Of a stretch of DNA of 32,566 nucleotides, positions 24,154-32,210 are shown piece after piece; within the stretch, counting starts at the first letter, position 1; each line of letters begins with the position of its first letter. Under the pieces are notes generated by a model. It did not search any database. It saw only the letters and a program-made list of their open reading frames with translations, and was not told where the DNA came from. Location of the stretch: positions 232,097-264,662 of the forward strand of contig NZ_VWMY01000001.1 in the NCBI RefSeq assembly GCF_008905045.1, written 5' to 3'. The stretch is from Streptomyces albicerus. GTDB lineage: Bacteria > Actinomycetota > Actinomycetes > Streptomycetales > Streptomycetaceae. The position numbers and the translations under genes were made by a program.

Positions 24154-24974
24154 TTACTCGCCCTGCGGGAAGTCCGTCGACGCGGCCAGGCTGTCCTGCG
24201 TACGGAAGTCGGCCAGGCGGCGTTCCAGAGTGTCGATGGTGCTGGTCAGGGCCTGAGAGCCGAGGACCATGCGCAGGGGTGCGGAATCCTGGTCGCCATA
24301 CGGGCGGGGTCGCCCGGGGCCAGGCCGTTGGCCGGGTCGAGCATGGCACGGTAGGCGTGCGCCGGGTTGCCCTCGTACTCGGGCAGCGGGTCGGCGGGCT
24401 GCGCGGAGCCGCAGCGGAACTCGGTGCGGGCGCCTCCGGGTTCGACGATCGTGACGCCGATCCCGAAGGGGGCGACCTCCTGGGCGACGGACTCGCAGAA
24501 GCCCTCGATGCCCCACTTCGTGGCGTGGTACATGGAGTTACCGGGGAACGCGACCTGGCCGCCGTAACTGGACAGCTGCACGACGCGGCCGCGCCCGGCC
24601 TCGCGCATGTACGGCAGAACGGCGCGGATCAGCTGGATCGAGCCGGTGAGGTTGGGGGCGACGATCGCGTCGATCTGGGCGTCGGTGTACTCCTCGGCGG
24701 CGCCGAAGAGGCCGTAACCGGCGTTGTTCACCAGGACGTCGATGCCGCCGAAGACGTCGGCGGTGTGCTTGACGACCTCGTGGACGCGGGGCGTGTCGCG
24801 TACGTCGAGGATCTCGGCGCGGAAGGTGTCGGGGTGGGCTTGGGCGAGATCGGCCACGGCTTCCGGGCGCCGCACCGTGCCGACGACGCGTTCGCCGGCG
24901 GTGAGCAGCTGTTCGGCGAGGTGGCGGCCGAAGCCGCTGCTCACGCCGGTGATCAGCCAGGTACGAGGGGACAT
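24154..24974 (-). pseudogene. Short-chain dehydrogenase with C-terminal frameshift/deletion
   Basis: The protein starts MSPRTWLITGVSSGFGRHLA with the classical SDR cofactor motif TGxxxGxG, has NNAGYGLFGAAEE and the catalytic SSYGGQVAFPGNSMYHATKWGIEG (Y-x-x-x-K). After GLAPGDPARMAT the reading frame changes: the original C-terminus continues in another frame as APLRMVLGSQALTSTIDTLE down to the TAA at 24154. Compared with related SDRs about 8 codons seem to be missing at the junction near 24291, so a small out-of-frame deletion is likely. A sequencing error alone would not explain the missing residues. The catalytic core is complete, so a shortened protein ending near 24246 might still be made. 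An NTF2-like gene precedes it by 26 bases. Confidence 0.75.
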
Positions 24975-25000
24975 CCGGGTGCTCCTTGGTCGTTCGGTGG

Positions 25001-25378
25001 TCACCAGGTCGAGGCCGCCGAACCGACCACGATCCAGGCGTCGTTCTCGTACGCGTAGTCCACGGTCAGTTGCAGCCGCCAGTCGGCGCGGGTGCCGTAG
25101 ACGGTCGCGTCGGTGACGGTGCGGACGACCAGGCGCGCGGTGTCGCCGTCGACCTCGACGTCCAGGTCCACGATGCTGTGGTAGTCGAACCGCCCCTCGC
25201 GCATCTGCGCCAGCCACTCCTGCTTCGGCTGGACGTAGCCGGTCATGTGGGTGAGGGTGCTGCCGTCGGCGAGCAGGTCGTCGAGGGCGTCGGTGTCGCC
25301 GTCGGTCATCGCGCGCAGCTGGGCGCGGAAGGCGTCGAGGACCTCATCGCGAGGGGTCGGTGCGGCTTCCGGTGTCAT
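25001..25378 (-). CDS. NTF2-like (SnoaL/DUF4440-type) protein
   Basis: This 125-residue protein reads DEVLDAFRAQLRAMTDGDTD, ALDDLLADGSTLTHMTGYVQ, then a beta-rich half ending YAYENDAWIVVGSAASTW, the cone-shaped NTF2-like fold with a hydrophobic pocket. Such proteins act as small isomerases or hydratases, or bind small molecules. It precedes the SDR gene by 26 bases on the same strand, and SDR/NTF2-like pairs are common in small oxidoreductase operons. The start at MTPEAAPTPRDEV is chosen because the longer frame has an unusual Ala/Ser-rich extension. Specific function is unknown. Confidence 0.82.
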   Translation of the reverse strand: MTPEAAPTPRDEVLDAFRAQLRAMTDGDTDALDDLLADGSTLTHMTGYVQPKQEWLAQMREGRFDYHSIVDLDVEVDGDTARLVVRTVTDATVYGTRADWRLQLTVDYAYENDAWIVVGSAASTW

Positions 25379-25944
25379 GGTGGCTCCTTGCTCCGGGGTG
25401 TGCCGGGCATCGGCCGACGCCGACGGGGATGCCGTCAGATCGAGCAGCAGCATCGCGTCGTGGTCGGGGGTGCCGGGGTCAGCGGAGTACGCCCCGAAGC
25501 GCTGGCCGGGGGGCGCACGTCCTCGTGATCGATGGTGGCCGACGGAGATCTACCGTGAGGATCCCCGCCCGAGCTGGTCTGGCGCTCCGTGCAGTGACGC
25601 GAGTGTGTTGCGCGGGGACATGGTCGTGAGGCGACCTTGACCTGCTCATGGACGCCGTCCGACGTCCGGCCCTCATGAGAAGCCATCCGCTGACCGATCG
25701 CACGGGTGCCAATCGAGCGGAGTTCCTGATCGGGTGATGACGGTCCGACTCAGTTCCGCAGCGCGCTTGGTCGGGCTCCAGTTAGTGCCGGGCAACTGCC
25801 CCATTCGATGAGCTACCCACGACTCCAGACATAGATCATGTGGTCGCTGAAGGAAAAGAGAAGTGCGACCTCGGCGGCCGCTCTTCCGGGACTTTGCCAG
25901 AACCGGGGCGTACCGCCGCACCCGGGTGCGATCCCCCCAAGCCG
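25379..25944. other. Region without a confident gene (possible eroded coding DNA)
   Basis: No open frame in these 566 bases resembles a protein family. On the minus strand a stretch reading GQRFGAYSADPGTPDHDAML directly upstream of the NTF2-like gene looks more protein-like than its surroundings but has no start, so it may be the tail of a lost gene. No repeat, tRNA or strong terminator was found. Confidence 0.4.
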
Positions 25945-26439
25945 CTAAGCCCGTTTCGCTCCATTCTGCTCCCGGACGGCGTCGAACAGGGAGGTCAGAG
26001 TGGGACTTCCCGCGAGGCTGCCCAGCACGGCGTGAAGCGAGTCTCGTTCCGTGGCACCCAGGTCTGCGAGGACTTCACCGTCGAGATCGACGAGTGTGCG
26101 GTTGAGGTCGGCAAGAACCTTGCGGCCTTCGGCGGTGATGTCCACGGCGTAGCGGCGACGATCCTGTGGATCTCGCGTCCGCTCGGCGTATCCGGTGCGC
26201 TCCAGGTCGTCGAGACTCGTCACCATCGTCGCCGGGTCGATCCGCAGGAATGAACCAAGTGCCAGTTGCGGCATGGCGCCGTTGTCCGCAAGAGCTTGCA
26301 AGACGCTGTAGTGCCGCACTCGCAGACCGGTCCCGCCGATACCATCCTCAGCGATCCTGAACGCCACCTGCCCGAGCTTGACCAGCAGGCAGATGGTGTG
26401 TTCGGCCACTGTCCCTGGTACCAGCGGAGCCTCGGACAT
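25945..26439 (-). CDS. MarR family transcriptional regulator
   Basis: This 164-residue protein has the MarR fold: N-terminal dimer helix, GLRVRHYSVLQALADNGAMP, the helix-turn-helix QLALGSFLRIDPATMVTSLD and the wing ERTRDPQDRRRYAVDITAEG. MarR proteins are usually repressors relieved by phenolic or other small ligands. Upstream of its start lies CATACGTATG, a perfect palindrome. A related TTAG...CGTAT motif occurs in the divergent promoter of the acyl-CoA dehydrogenase and SDR genes, so it may control itself and that pair. Confidence 0.92.
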   Translation of the reverse strand: MSEAPLVPGTVAEHTICLLVKLGQVAFRIAEDGIGGTGLRVRHYSVLQALADNGAMPQLALGSFLRIDPATMVTSLDDLERTGYAERTRDPQDRRRYAVDITAEGRKVLADLNRTLVDLDGEVLADLGATERDSLHAVLGSLAGSPTLTSLFDAVREQNGAKRA

Positions 26440-26457
26440 CGTTTATCCCGCCCATGG

Positions 26458-26472
26458 TTAGTCATACGTATG
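26458..26472. promoter_or_regulatory. Candidate MarR operator with palindrome CATACGTATG
   Basis: CATACGTATG (26463-26472) is a perfect 10-bp palindrome 24 bases before the marR start. Including the bases to its left, TTAGTCATACGTAT (26458-26471) matches TTAGCATTGCGTAT at 27817-27830 in 10 of 14 positions. Autoregulation is the likely role. Confidence 0.5.
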
Positions 26473-26574
26473 GTCCTGTCCATCGTACGAGAAAGCCCGA
26501 GGCGGCGGGACCGCTGCAGGCCGACGGGATGCCCCACTGTCCGTCGGCTTACTGCACCGGCGCGTCCTGGGCGA

Positions 26575-27801
26575 TCAGCCGACGATGGCCCGACCGAAGA
26601 TCTGCCGGGCTATGACCCACTTCTGGATCTCATTGGTCCCCTCGTAGATCTCACCGATTTTGCTGTCCCGGTAGATCGCCTCGACAGGGCCGGGGCTGCC
26701 GTCGGCACCCAGTTCGCGCGCGAAGCCGAGGCCTCCGAAGGCCTGGACGGCGTCGCGCGCCATGTCCACCGACAGCTTGGTGGCGTAGTACTTCGCCATC
26801 GCGGCCTCGGGCTCCGGGGACGGGTTGCCCGCGTCCAGGCGCAGGGCGGCCTTGGTGTAGAGGGTGCGGGCGTTCTCGATCTCGGTGGCCCGTTCGGCGA
26901 GCAGGAACTGCCAGTGCTGGTTGGCGGCCACCGGCTTGCCGAAGGCGTGTCGCGTCGACAGGTGGGCCACGGTGTGGTCGAAGGCGGCCTGCGCCATGCC
27001 GACCCCGGCAGCCGCGATGCCGATCCGGCCGTAGGTCAGAGTGGACAGCGCATGGCGCAGTCCGTGTCCCTCGGCGCCACCGAGGAGGTCGTCGTCGGTC
27101 AGGTGCACATCCGTGAATCGGATGTCCGCGGTGAGCTGGCCGCGGTTGCCCATCTTGCGGTCGGGAAGGCCGACTTCCACTCCGGGAAGTGCCGTGTCGA
27201 CGATGAACATGCTCAGCCGGGTGCCGGTGCGGGCGAGAACCACCACGAACCCGGCGACGGGCGAGTTGGAGATCCACCGCTTGTGGCCGTTCAGCACCCA
27301 GCCGGCCTCGGTGCGTATCGCCTCGGTCTGTACCGCTTGCGGAGACAGGTCGCTGGAGGCATCCGGCTCAGTGGTGGCGAAGGCACCGACCACTGAGCCT
27401 TCCGCGACCTTTCGCAGCCACCGCTGCTGCTGCTCCTCAGTGCCCTGCCGCAGGGCGTTGCCCGCCAGGATGCAGTGCACGTCGAAGACGGCCGCGACGC
27501 TGCTCGAGTAGTAGGCCAGTTCCTCGATGGCCGCGGCAGTGGCGGTCGCCGGGTGGGTCAGGCCATCGCCGCCGACCTCGCCGGGGAAGGGGATTCGGAA
27601 GACCCCCGCCGACGCAAGCCCTTCAAAAACATGCCGGGGGAAGCCGTCCGTGCGCTCGTCGCCACCGGCGATCGCCACGGCGTGCGGAGCCACTTCGCGT
27701 TCTGCGATCCGGCGCACGGCAGCGCGAACGGACTGTGTCTCTTTGGGGGCCAGGAGCTCGTTGTAGAGCCGGTCGATCTGGCGTGCGGGAGTCGAAGTCA
27801 T
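26575..27801 (-). CDS. Acyl-CoA dehydrogenase family protein
   Basis: This 408-residue flavoprotein is of full ACAD length. Features in order: an N-terminal helical domain, AFATTEPDASSDLSPQAVQT and NGHKRWISNSPVAGFVVVLA (FAD and substrate contacts), the helical C-domain with YGRIGIAAAGVGMAQAAFDH and HAFGKPVAANQHWQFLLAE, and the catalytic glutamate in IGEIYEGTNEIQKWVIARQI (about residue 384). It oxidises an acyl-CoA to the enoyl-CoA using FAD in the cytoplasm. It is divergent from an SDR gene (start 27865) with a 63-base shared promoter region, and a MarR gene lies downstream on the same strand. The acyl group is not known. Confidence 0.93.
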   Translation of the reverse strand: MTSTPARQIDRLYNELLAPKETQSVRAAVRRIAEREVAPHAVAIAGGDERTDGFPRHVFEGLASAGVFRIPFPGEVGGDGLTHPATATAAAIEELAYYSSSVAAVFDVHCILAGNALRQGTEEQQQRWLRKVAEGSVVGAFATTEPDASSDLSPQAVQTEAIRTEAGWVLNGHKRWISNSPVAGFVVVLARTGTRLSMFIVDTALPGVEVGLPDRKMGNRGQLTADIRFTDVHLTDDDLLGGAEGHGLRHALSTLTYGRIGIAAAGVGMAQAAFDHTVAHLSTRHAFGKPVAANQHWQFLLAERATEIENARTLYTKAALRLDAGNPSPEPEAAMAKYYATKLSVDMARDAVQAFGGLGFARELGADGSPGPVEAIYRDSKIGEIYEGTNEIQKWVIARQIFGRAIVG

Positions 27802-27809
27802 ATGTGGAA

Positions 27810-27831
27810 GATACCATTAGCATTGCGTATC
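27810..27831. promoter_or_regulatory. Dyad and repeated ATTAG motifs in the ACAD/SDR divergent promoter
   Basis: GATAC (27810-27814) and GTATC (27827-27831) form an inverted repeat. Between and after them, CATTAG occurs twice (27815-27820 and 27831-27836). The stretch is AT-rich in an otherwise GC-rich region and lies midway between the two starts. The sequence TTAGCATTGCGTAT resembles the marR upstream site. Confidence 0.45.
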
Positions 27832-27864
27832 ATTAGTCTGACAATCCATTTTGGAGGTTCAGCC

Positions 27865-28692
27865 ATGACTCAGACGCTGGCCGGCAAGACCGTCCTGATG
27901 TCGGGAGGCAGCCGCGGCATCGGACTCGCCATCGCCCTGCGCGCGGCCCGCGAAGGTGCGAACATGGTGATGCTCGCCAAGACCGCCGTGCCGCATCCAA
28001 AGCTCGAAGGCACGATCCACACCGCCGTCGACGAGGTTGAGCGCGCGGGCGGCAAGGGGCTGGCCGTAGTCGGCGACGTCCGCAACGAGGACGATGTGCG
28101 CACCGCCGTCAACGCGGCGGTCAGCGCCTTCGGCGGCATCGACATCGTGGTCAACAACGCCAGCGCGATCGACCTGTCGTCGTCGGAGCAGCTGGAGATG
28201 AAGCGGTACGACCTGATGCAGGACATCAACACGCGTGGCACGTTCCTGCTGAGCAAGGCAGCGATCCCACATCTGCGCAAGGCGAGCAACCCGCACATCC
28301 TCACGCTCTCCCCGCCGTTGAACCTCGCGCCGCACTGGGTGGGGAAGCATCTCGGTTACACGCTGTCGAAGTACGGCATGAGTCTGTGCACGATCGGGCT
28401 CGCCGAGGAGCTCGCCGCCGACGGCATCGCCGCCAACTCGCTATGGCCGCGGACCCTGATCAACACAGCCGCCGTGCGCAATGTGGTCGGCGGCGCCGGA
28501 CAAGCCCGTAGTCCGCGGATCATGGCTGACGCCGCGTACGCCATCGTCACGCGTGACGCGCGGAAGTGCACCGCCAACCTGTTCATCGACGACGAGGTCC
28601 TCTCGGACGAGGGCGTCACCGACCTGTCCACCTACAGCCCTGCCGGCTTTGAGGGTGATCTCGCGCTCGACATATTCGTCGATCCGGCCTGA
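27865..28692 (+). CDS. SDR family oxidoreductase (HSDL2-like)
   Basis: This 275-residue protein has the SDR cofactor motif SGGSRGIGLAIALRAAREGA (about residues 13-32), VNNASAIDL, and the active-site Y-x-x-x-K in GYTLSKYGMSL (about 164-174). The long loop AKTAVPHPKLEGTIHTAVDE and the SPPLNLAPHWVGKHLGYTLS segment are characteristic of hydroxysteroid-dehydrogenase-like 2 (HSDL2-type) SDRs, here without the sterol-carrier domain found in the animal proteins. TTGGAGG precedes the ATG. It is divergent from the acyl-CoA dehydrogenase, so the two may act on the same acyl or hydroxyacyl chain. Substrate unknown. Confidence 0.9.
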   Translation: MTQTLAGKTVLMSGGSRGIGLAIALRAAREGANMVMLAKTAVPHPKLEGTIHTAVDEVERAGGKGLAVVGDVRNEDDVRTAVNAAVSAFGGIDIVVNNASAIDLSSSEQLEMKRYDLMQDINTRGTFLLSKAAIPHLRKASNPHILTLSPPLNLAPHWVGKHLGYTLSKYGMSLCTIGLAEELAADGIAANSLWPRTLINTAAVRNVVGGAGQARSPRIMADAAYAIVTRDARKCTANLFIDDEVLSDEGVTDLSTYSPAGFEGDLALDIFVDPA

Positions 28693-28703
28693 TCCCGCAC
28701 CGC

Positions 28704-28925
28704 TCAGCACATGAACGCGAGGGCGTTCTCAAGGACCTCGTCGGCGAGCTTCGAGCCGAAGGCGACGCGGGACAGTTGCAGCGCCCCCGCCATCATCGCG
28801 AAGAGTCCGAGGGCCTTGCCGCGTGCGGGCGCGGGATCCTCGGGTGCCAGATGGCCAACGATCTCGTCCACGATGGCCCGCGCGCCGTCGCTGCCGACCC
28901 GATTGACCGCGCCCAGGCAGCGGCT
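28704..28925 (-). pseudogene. TetR-family regulator remnant (C-terminal part only)
   Basis: The minus strand reads AIVDEIVGHLAPEDPAPARG, KALGLFAMMAGALQLSRVAF and GSKLADEVLENALAFM before the TGA at 28704. This matches the last third of a TetR ligand-binding domain. Upstream of about 28925 the frame loses any resemblance and no helix-turn-helix is present, so only the C-terminus survives. The roughly 190 bases up to the amidase hold no other gene. Confidence 0.6.
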
Positions 28926-29088
28926 GACTCCTCAAGCAAGGCGACGGAAGGACATCCGACGCCGCACTGGTGCCGGAGCCACCGACACCGTCCCCTCCGG
29001 AGCGCCAGCCGACGTACCGCGCCACAAATCCTCCGCTCATTCCGCAAGGCCATCGCCCTGCGCCCCGCCCCACACCTATTGCCTGCCG

Positions 29089-29111
29089 AATGTAATATTA
29101 TGACTCACATT
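29089..29111. promoter_or_regulatory. AT-rich dyad upstream of the amidase
   Basis: AATGT (29089-29093) and ACATT (29107-29111) form an inverted repeat enclosing the perfect palindrome TAATATTA (29093-29100). It sits directly ahead of the amidase start and could be the promoter -10 region plus an operator for the downstream TetR regulator. Confidence 0.4.
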
Positions 29112-29120
29112 TGATTGGCG

Positions 29121-29996
29121 ATGTCAGAGTCAGAGATGAGGCATGCCGTGAGTGACGTCCCCTTCCAGCCCGCAGTGGAGCAGTCGCGCGCGCTGGCCGC
29201 TGGCGAGATCTCGAGCCGGGAACTCGTAGAGCTCTATCTCGAGCGGATCACCATCCACAACACGGCGCTGAACGCGGTGGTGACCCTCGACGTCGAGCGT
29301 GCCCGTCGTGAGGCCGGGGAAGCCGACGCCGCCCGGGCGGCGGGGCGGGACCTCGGTCCGCTGCATGGTGTGCCGATCACGGTCAAGGACAGCTTCGAGA
29401 CAGCCGGGATGCGCACCGTCTGCGGGCGCACGGACCTCAAGGACTACGTGCCCGACCTGGACGCCGAGGCGGTCAAACGGCTGCGTTCGGCCGGTGCCGT
29501 GATCATGGGGAAGAGCAACATGCCTCCGGGCAACCAGGACGTCCAGGCCGACAACCCGGTGTTCGGTCCTTCATCGAACCCGTGGGACACGACCCGCACC
29601 TCGGGCGGATCCGCCGGGGGCGGCGCCGTCGCCACCGCCGCAGGCCTCACAACGTTCGACTTCGGCTCGGAAATCGGCGGATCGACCAGGATCCCGTCCC
29701 ACTTCAACGGCCTGTACGGGCACAAGTCGACCTGGCGGTCGATACCCCTCATCGGGCATGTGCCCTACGGCCCGGGCACGGGACGATGGACGGACGCCGA
29801 CATGGCCTGCGGCGGCGCACAGGTCCGCGACGCCCGTGACCTCGTCCCGATCCTGCGGGCAACGGTCGGGGCAGCGGACTACGACGGCGGTTTCAGCTAC
29901 ACGCTCGCTCCGCCGCGCGCGACCAAGCTCGCCGACTTCCGAGTCGCCGTCTGGGGTGAGGATCCCGCGTGCCCGGTCGAAACGATGGCCGCATGA
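29121..29996 (+). pseudogene. Amidase (AS family), C-terminal half missing
   Basis: The 291-residue product has the N-terminal half of an amidase-signature enzyme: HGVPITVKDSFETAGM with the catalytic lysine (about residue 90), RTSGGSAGGGAVATAAG (cis-serine region, with Ala in place of the usual second Ser) and FGSEIGGSTRIPSHFNGLYG with the nucleophile serine. Full-length family members are about 450-500 residues. Here the sequence stops after VAVWGEDPACPVETMAA, in the middle of the domain, and the TGA overlaps the ATG of a TetR gene. The gene has most likely been fused by deletion to the TetR start and is probably inactive, although all three catalytic residues remain. The true start may be the GTG at 29148, which has GAGG correctly spaced. 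Confidence 0.8.
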
Positions 29997-30622
29997 GAGG
30001 GCCAAACCGACGCCAGATGTACGCGGAGCAGACCCGGGCGGACCTGGTGGCGACCGCGCGCAAACTGTTCGTCGACAACGGCTTCGCGGGCACGTCAGTC
30101 GAGGCCATCACCGGGGCGGCGCTGGTGAGCAAGGGCACCTTCTATCACCACTTCCCGGACAAGAAGGCGATGTTCGCCGAGCTGTACACGGAGCTCATTC
30201 AGCAGGTCGGGGCTCTGGGAGACGCGACGTCCGAGGCGGTCCGGGCCACGCCGGACACGCCCGCCATGACTGCGGTGGCCAACCTCACGCACGCCTTCCT
30301 GCGCCGGACCATCCACGACCCCCTACACCGCGAGCTGATGGCCCAGGCACCTGCGGTCCTGGGCGAGCAGTACCGGCACATCAACGAAACCGTCGCCCAA
30401 CCGCCGATCGAACGGCTCCTGACCGTTTTGGCCGAACGCGGCGACCTGCAACCGGATGTGCCCGTCGCCACCGTCGCCCGGCTGCTCTTGGCAGGCCTGT
30501 GCGAGGGCAACCAGATCATCGCCGCCGCGGCGGACCGGGAAGATGCCCTGGCCAGGACGTTCTGCGCGATCACCCTGCTGATGTCGGGCCTGGCCGCCGA
30601 CGACATCAGCGCCCGCGGTTGA
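29993..30622 (+). CDS. TetR/AcrR family transcriptional regulator
   Basis: This 209-residue protein starts MRGPNRRQMYAEQTRADLVA and has the TetR helix-turn-helix FVDNGFAGTSVEAITGAALV followed by SKGTFYHHFPDKKAMFAELY (about residues 20-65). The C-terminal domain is helical, with MAQAPAVLGEQYRHINETVA as a recognisable TetR_C segment. Its ATG overlaps the TGA of the truncated amidase by 4 bases (ATGA), so translation is coupled to that remnant. An upstream in-frame ATG at 29969 lies inside the amidase. Its targets cannot be told, but the AT-rich dyad before the amidase is a candidate. Confidence 0.92.
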   Translation: MRGPNRRQMYAEQTRADLVATARKLFVDNGFAGTSVEAITGAALVSKGTFYHHFPDKKAMFAELYTELIQQVGALGDATSEAVRATPDTPAMTAVANLTHAFLRRTIHDPLHRELMAQAPAVLGEQYRHINETVAQPPIERLLTVLAERGDLQPDVPVATVARLLLAGLCEGNQIIAAAADREDALARTFCAITLLMSGLAADDISARG

Positions 30623-30687
30623 CCTGACCGGGACCCCGTCGACGGCGCCGACGCTGAGCGGCCCTCGTTGGCCGGCATGACCCGTCG

Positions 30688-31749
30688 CTACTGTGCCGCC
30701 TCGTCCTCGATGTCGCGGACCAGGTCGATGGCCCGGCCCAAGGTCGCGAGTCGGGCGGCGAGGGTCTCGCCGGCGGGATAGAAGCGAACGGTGTCGACAC
30801 CGGTGTCGCGCCACACGCGCAGCCGCTCGCGCACCATGTCCTCGGTTCCGATCAGCGTGGTCGCCAGCACCATCTCGTCGGTGACCAGGCCGGCCGCGCC
30901 GTCCCGGTCCCCCGCCTGCCAACGTGTCCGGACCTCGGCCGCCACCTCGGCCCAACCCTGGCGGCTGTAGGCGTTGTTGTAGAAGTTCGTGGTCGCCGAG
31001 CCCATGCCGCCGAGGCTGAAGGCAAGCTCCTTCTTGCGCCCGGCGACCATTGCGCGCAGCGCGTCCTCGTCTTCGGCGAAGGCGACCTCGGCGCCCTGGC
31101 AGATGTCCAGGTCCGAGCGGCTGCGACCAGCGGCAGCAAGGCCCTGGTCCAGGTGGTCGAAGTACGCCTCCTTGGCGCCCTCGGGTACGAAACTGGTGCC
31201 CAGCCAGCCGTCCGCGATCTCACCGGTCAGGTGCAGCATCTTCGGGGAGAGGGTCGCCAGGTAGACCGGGATGTCGTACTCGGCGCGCATCGACAGCCGC
31301 ATGGGCTTGGCTTCCCCGCCCGGCAGAGGGATCTGGAACTCCCGCCCGGAGTAGGCGACTTTCTCCCCCGACACGGCCCGCCGCACGATCTCGACGGTCT
31401 CTCGCATCCGTGACAGCGGACGGTCGAAGGGCACTCCGTGCAGTCCTTCGATCACCTGCGGCCCGGAGGGTCCCAGTCCGAGAAGGAAGCGTCCGTCGGA
31501 GATCTGCGACAGCGTGATCGCGGCGCGGGCGATGGCCATGGGGGTGCGGGTGCCGAGCTGGATGATGCCCGATCCGAGCAGCATGCGCTCCGTTTTCGCG
31601 GCGAGATAGCCCAACGGCGAGGGCGCCTCGGAGCCCCATGCCTCCGCCACCCAGCAGATGTCCAGACCGAGTTGCTCCGCCTCGGTGACGTAGTCGACGA
31701 TCTCCTGCCAATCGGCGCCGGAGGCTTCGATCGTGGTGGAGGTGCGCAT
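30688..31749 (-). CDS. LLM class (F420-dependent type) oxidoreductase
   Basis: This 353-residue protein is a luciferase-like monooxygenase fold enzyme: AEQLGLDICWVAEAWGSEAP, ERMLLGSGIIQLGTRTPMAI, and DGRFLLGLGPSGPQVIEGLH with VPFDRPLSRMRETVEIVRR. These match the mycobacterial/streptomycete F420-binding LLM group (TIGR-type F420-dependent oxidoreductases). The cofactor is probably F420, less likely FMN. The ATG overlaps the stop of the SRPBCC pseudogene upstream (ATGA), so the two were an operon. Substrate is unknown; such enzymes oxidise or reduce alcohols, ketones and nitro or polycyclic compounds. Confidence 0.92.
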   Translation of the reverse strand: MRTSTTIEASGADWQEIVDYVTEAEQLGLDICWVAEAWGSEAPSPLGYLAAKTERMLLGSGIIQLGTRTPMAIARAAITLSQISDGRFLLGLGPSGPQVIEGLHGVPFDRPLSRMRETVEIVRRAVSGEKVAYSGREFQIPLPGGEAKPMRLSMRAEYDIPVYLATLSPKMLHLTGEIADGWLGTSFVPEGAKEAYFDHLDQGLAAAGRSRSDLDICQGAEVAFAEDEDALRAMVAGRKKELAFSLGGMGSATTNFYNNAYSRQGWAEVAAEVRTRWQAGDRDGAAGLVTDEMVLATTLIGTEDMVRERLRVWRDTGVDTVRFYPAGETLAARLATLGRAIDLVRDIEDEAAQ

Positions 31750-32103
31750 CAGAGAGTCGCCTCGCCAGAGGCCCCGGCGCCCTCAGCCAGCTTCTTGATC
31801 CCCTCGACAGTGGCGGTCATGTTGGCCTCGAACTCCCGCATGCGTCGGCGGCTCACACTCGACGATGTGGGACGTGGTGGCCCACTCCCCCAAGGACTCA
31901 TGACTGCTCCGGCCGATGAATCGGGCCCCCAGGGCAGGGCCGCCTCCGTCATCCAGCCACTCGACCGATTGCAGCTCGGGACTCAGGCGCGGCATCAGCT
32001 CGATGTCGGACACCAGCGTCCACACCTCTGTCGGTGAGGCGGCGATCCAGGTGTGGACCTCAACCGTCGGCTTGTCCGCATAGCGCGCGCCCGTCCACTC
32101 CAT
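31749..32103 (-). pseudogene. SRPBCC (START-like) protein with internal deletion
   Basis: The N-terminal part (MEWTGARYADKPTVEVHTWI, AASPTEVWTLVSDIELMPRL, then FIGRSSHESLGEWATTSHIV) is a clear polyketide-cyclase/SRPBCC N-terminus. After about HIVECEPP, near 31855, it meets the family's C-terminal end, RMREFEANMTATVEGIKKLA, but in a different frame. Compared with relatives of about 150-165 residues, roughly 45-55 residues are missing from the middle, so an out-of-frame deletion has destroyed the gene. Its stop overlaps the LLM start. A -35-like TTGACA on the minus strand (32175-32180) lies 72 bases upstream and probably drove the operon. Confidence 0.75.
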
Positions 32104-32210
32104 GATCCCGCAGCCTCTCGCTAAAGACACCCACGTGAGCCTTTGAACTGTAAAGTTGCGTAGATAGACTTACCTGTCAAGGGTGAGTGCGGATCTGCGG
32201 AACCACTGAG

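Noticed and set aside
25479..25712. Arginine- and serine-rich minus-strand frames in the 25.4-25.9 kb gap
   Set aside because: No family resemblance and no ribosome binding site; treated as non-coding or eroded.
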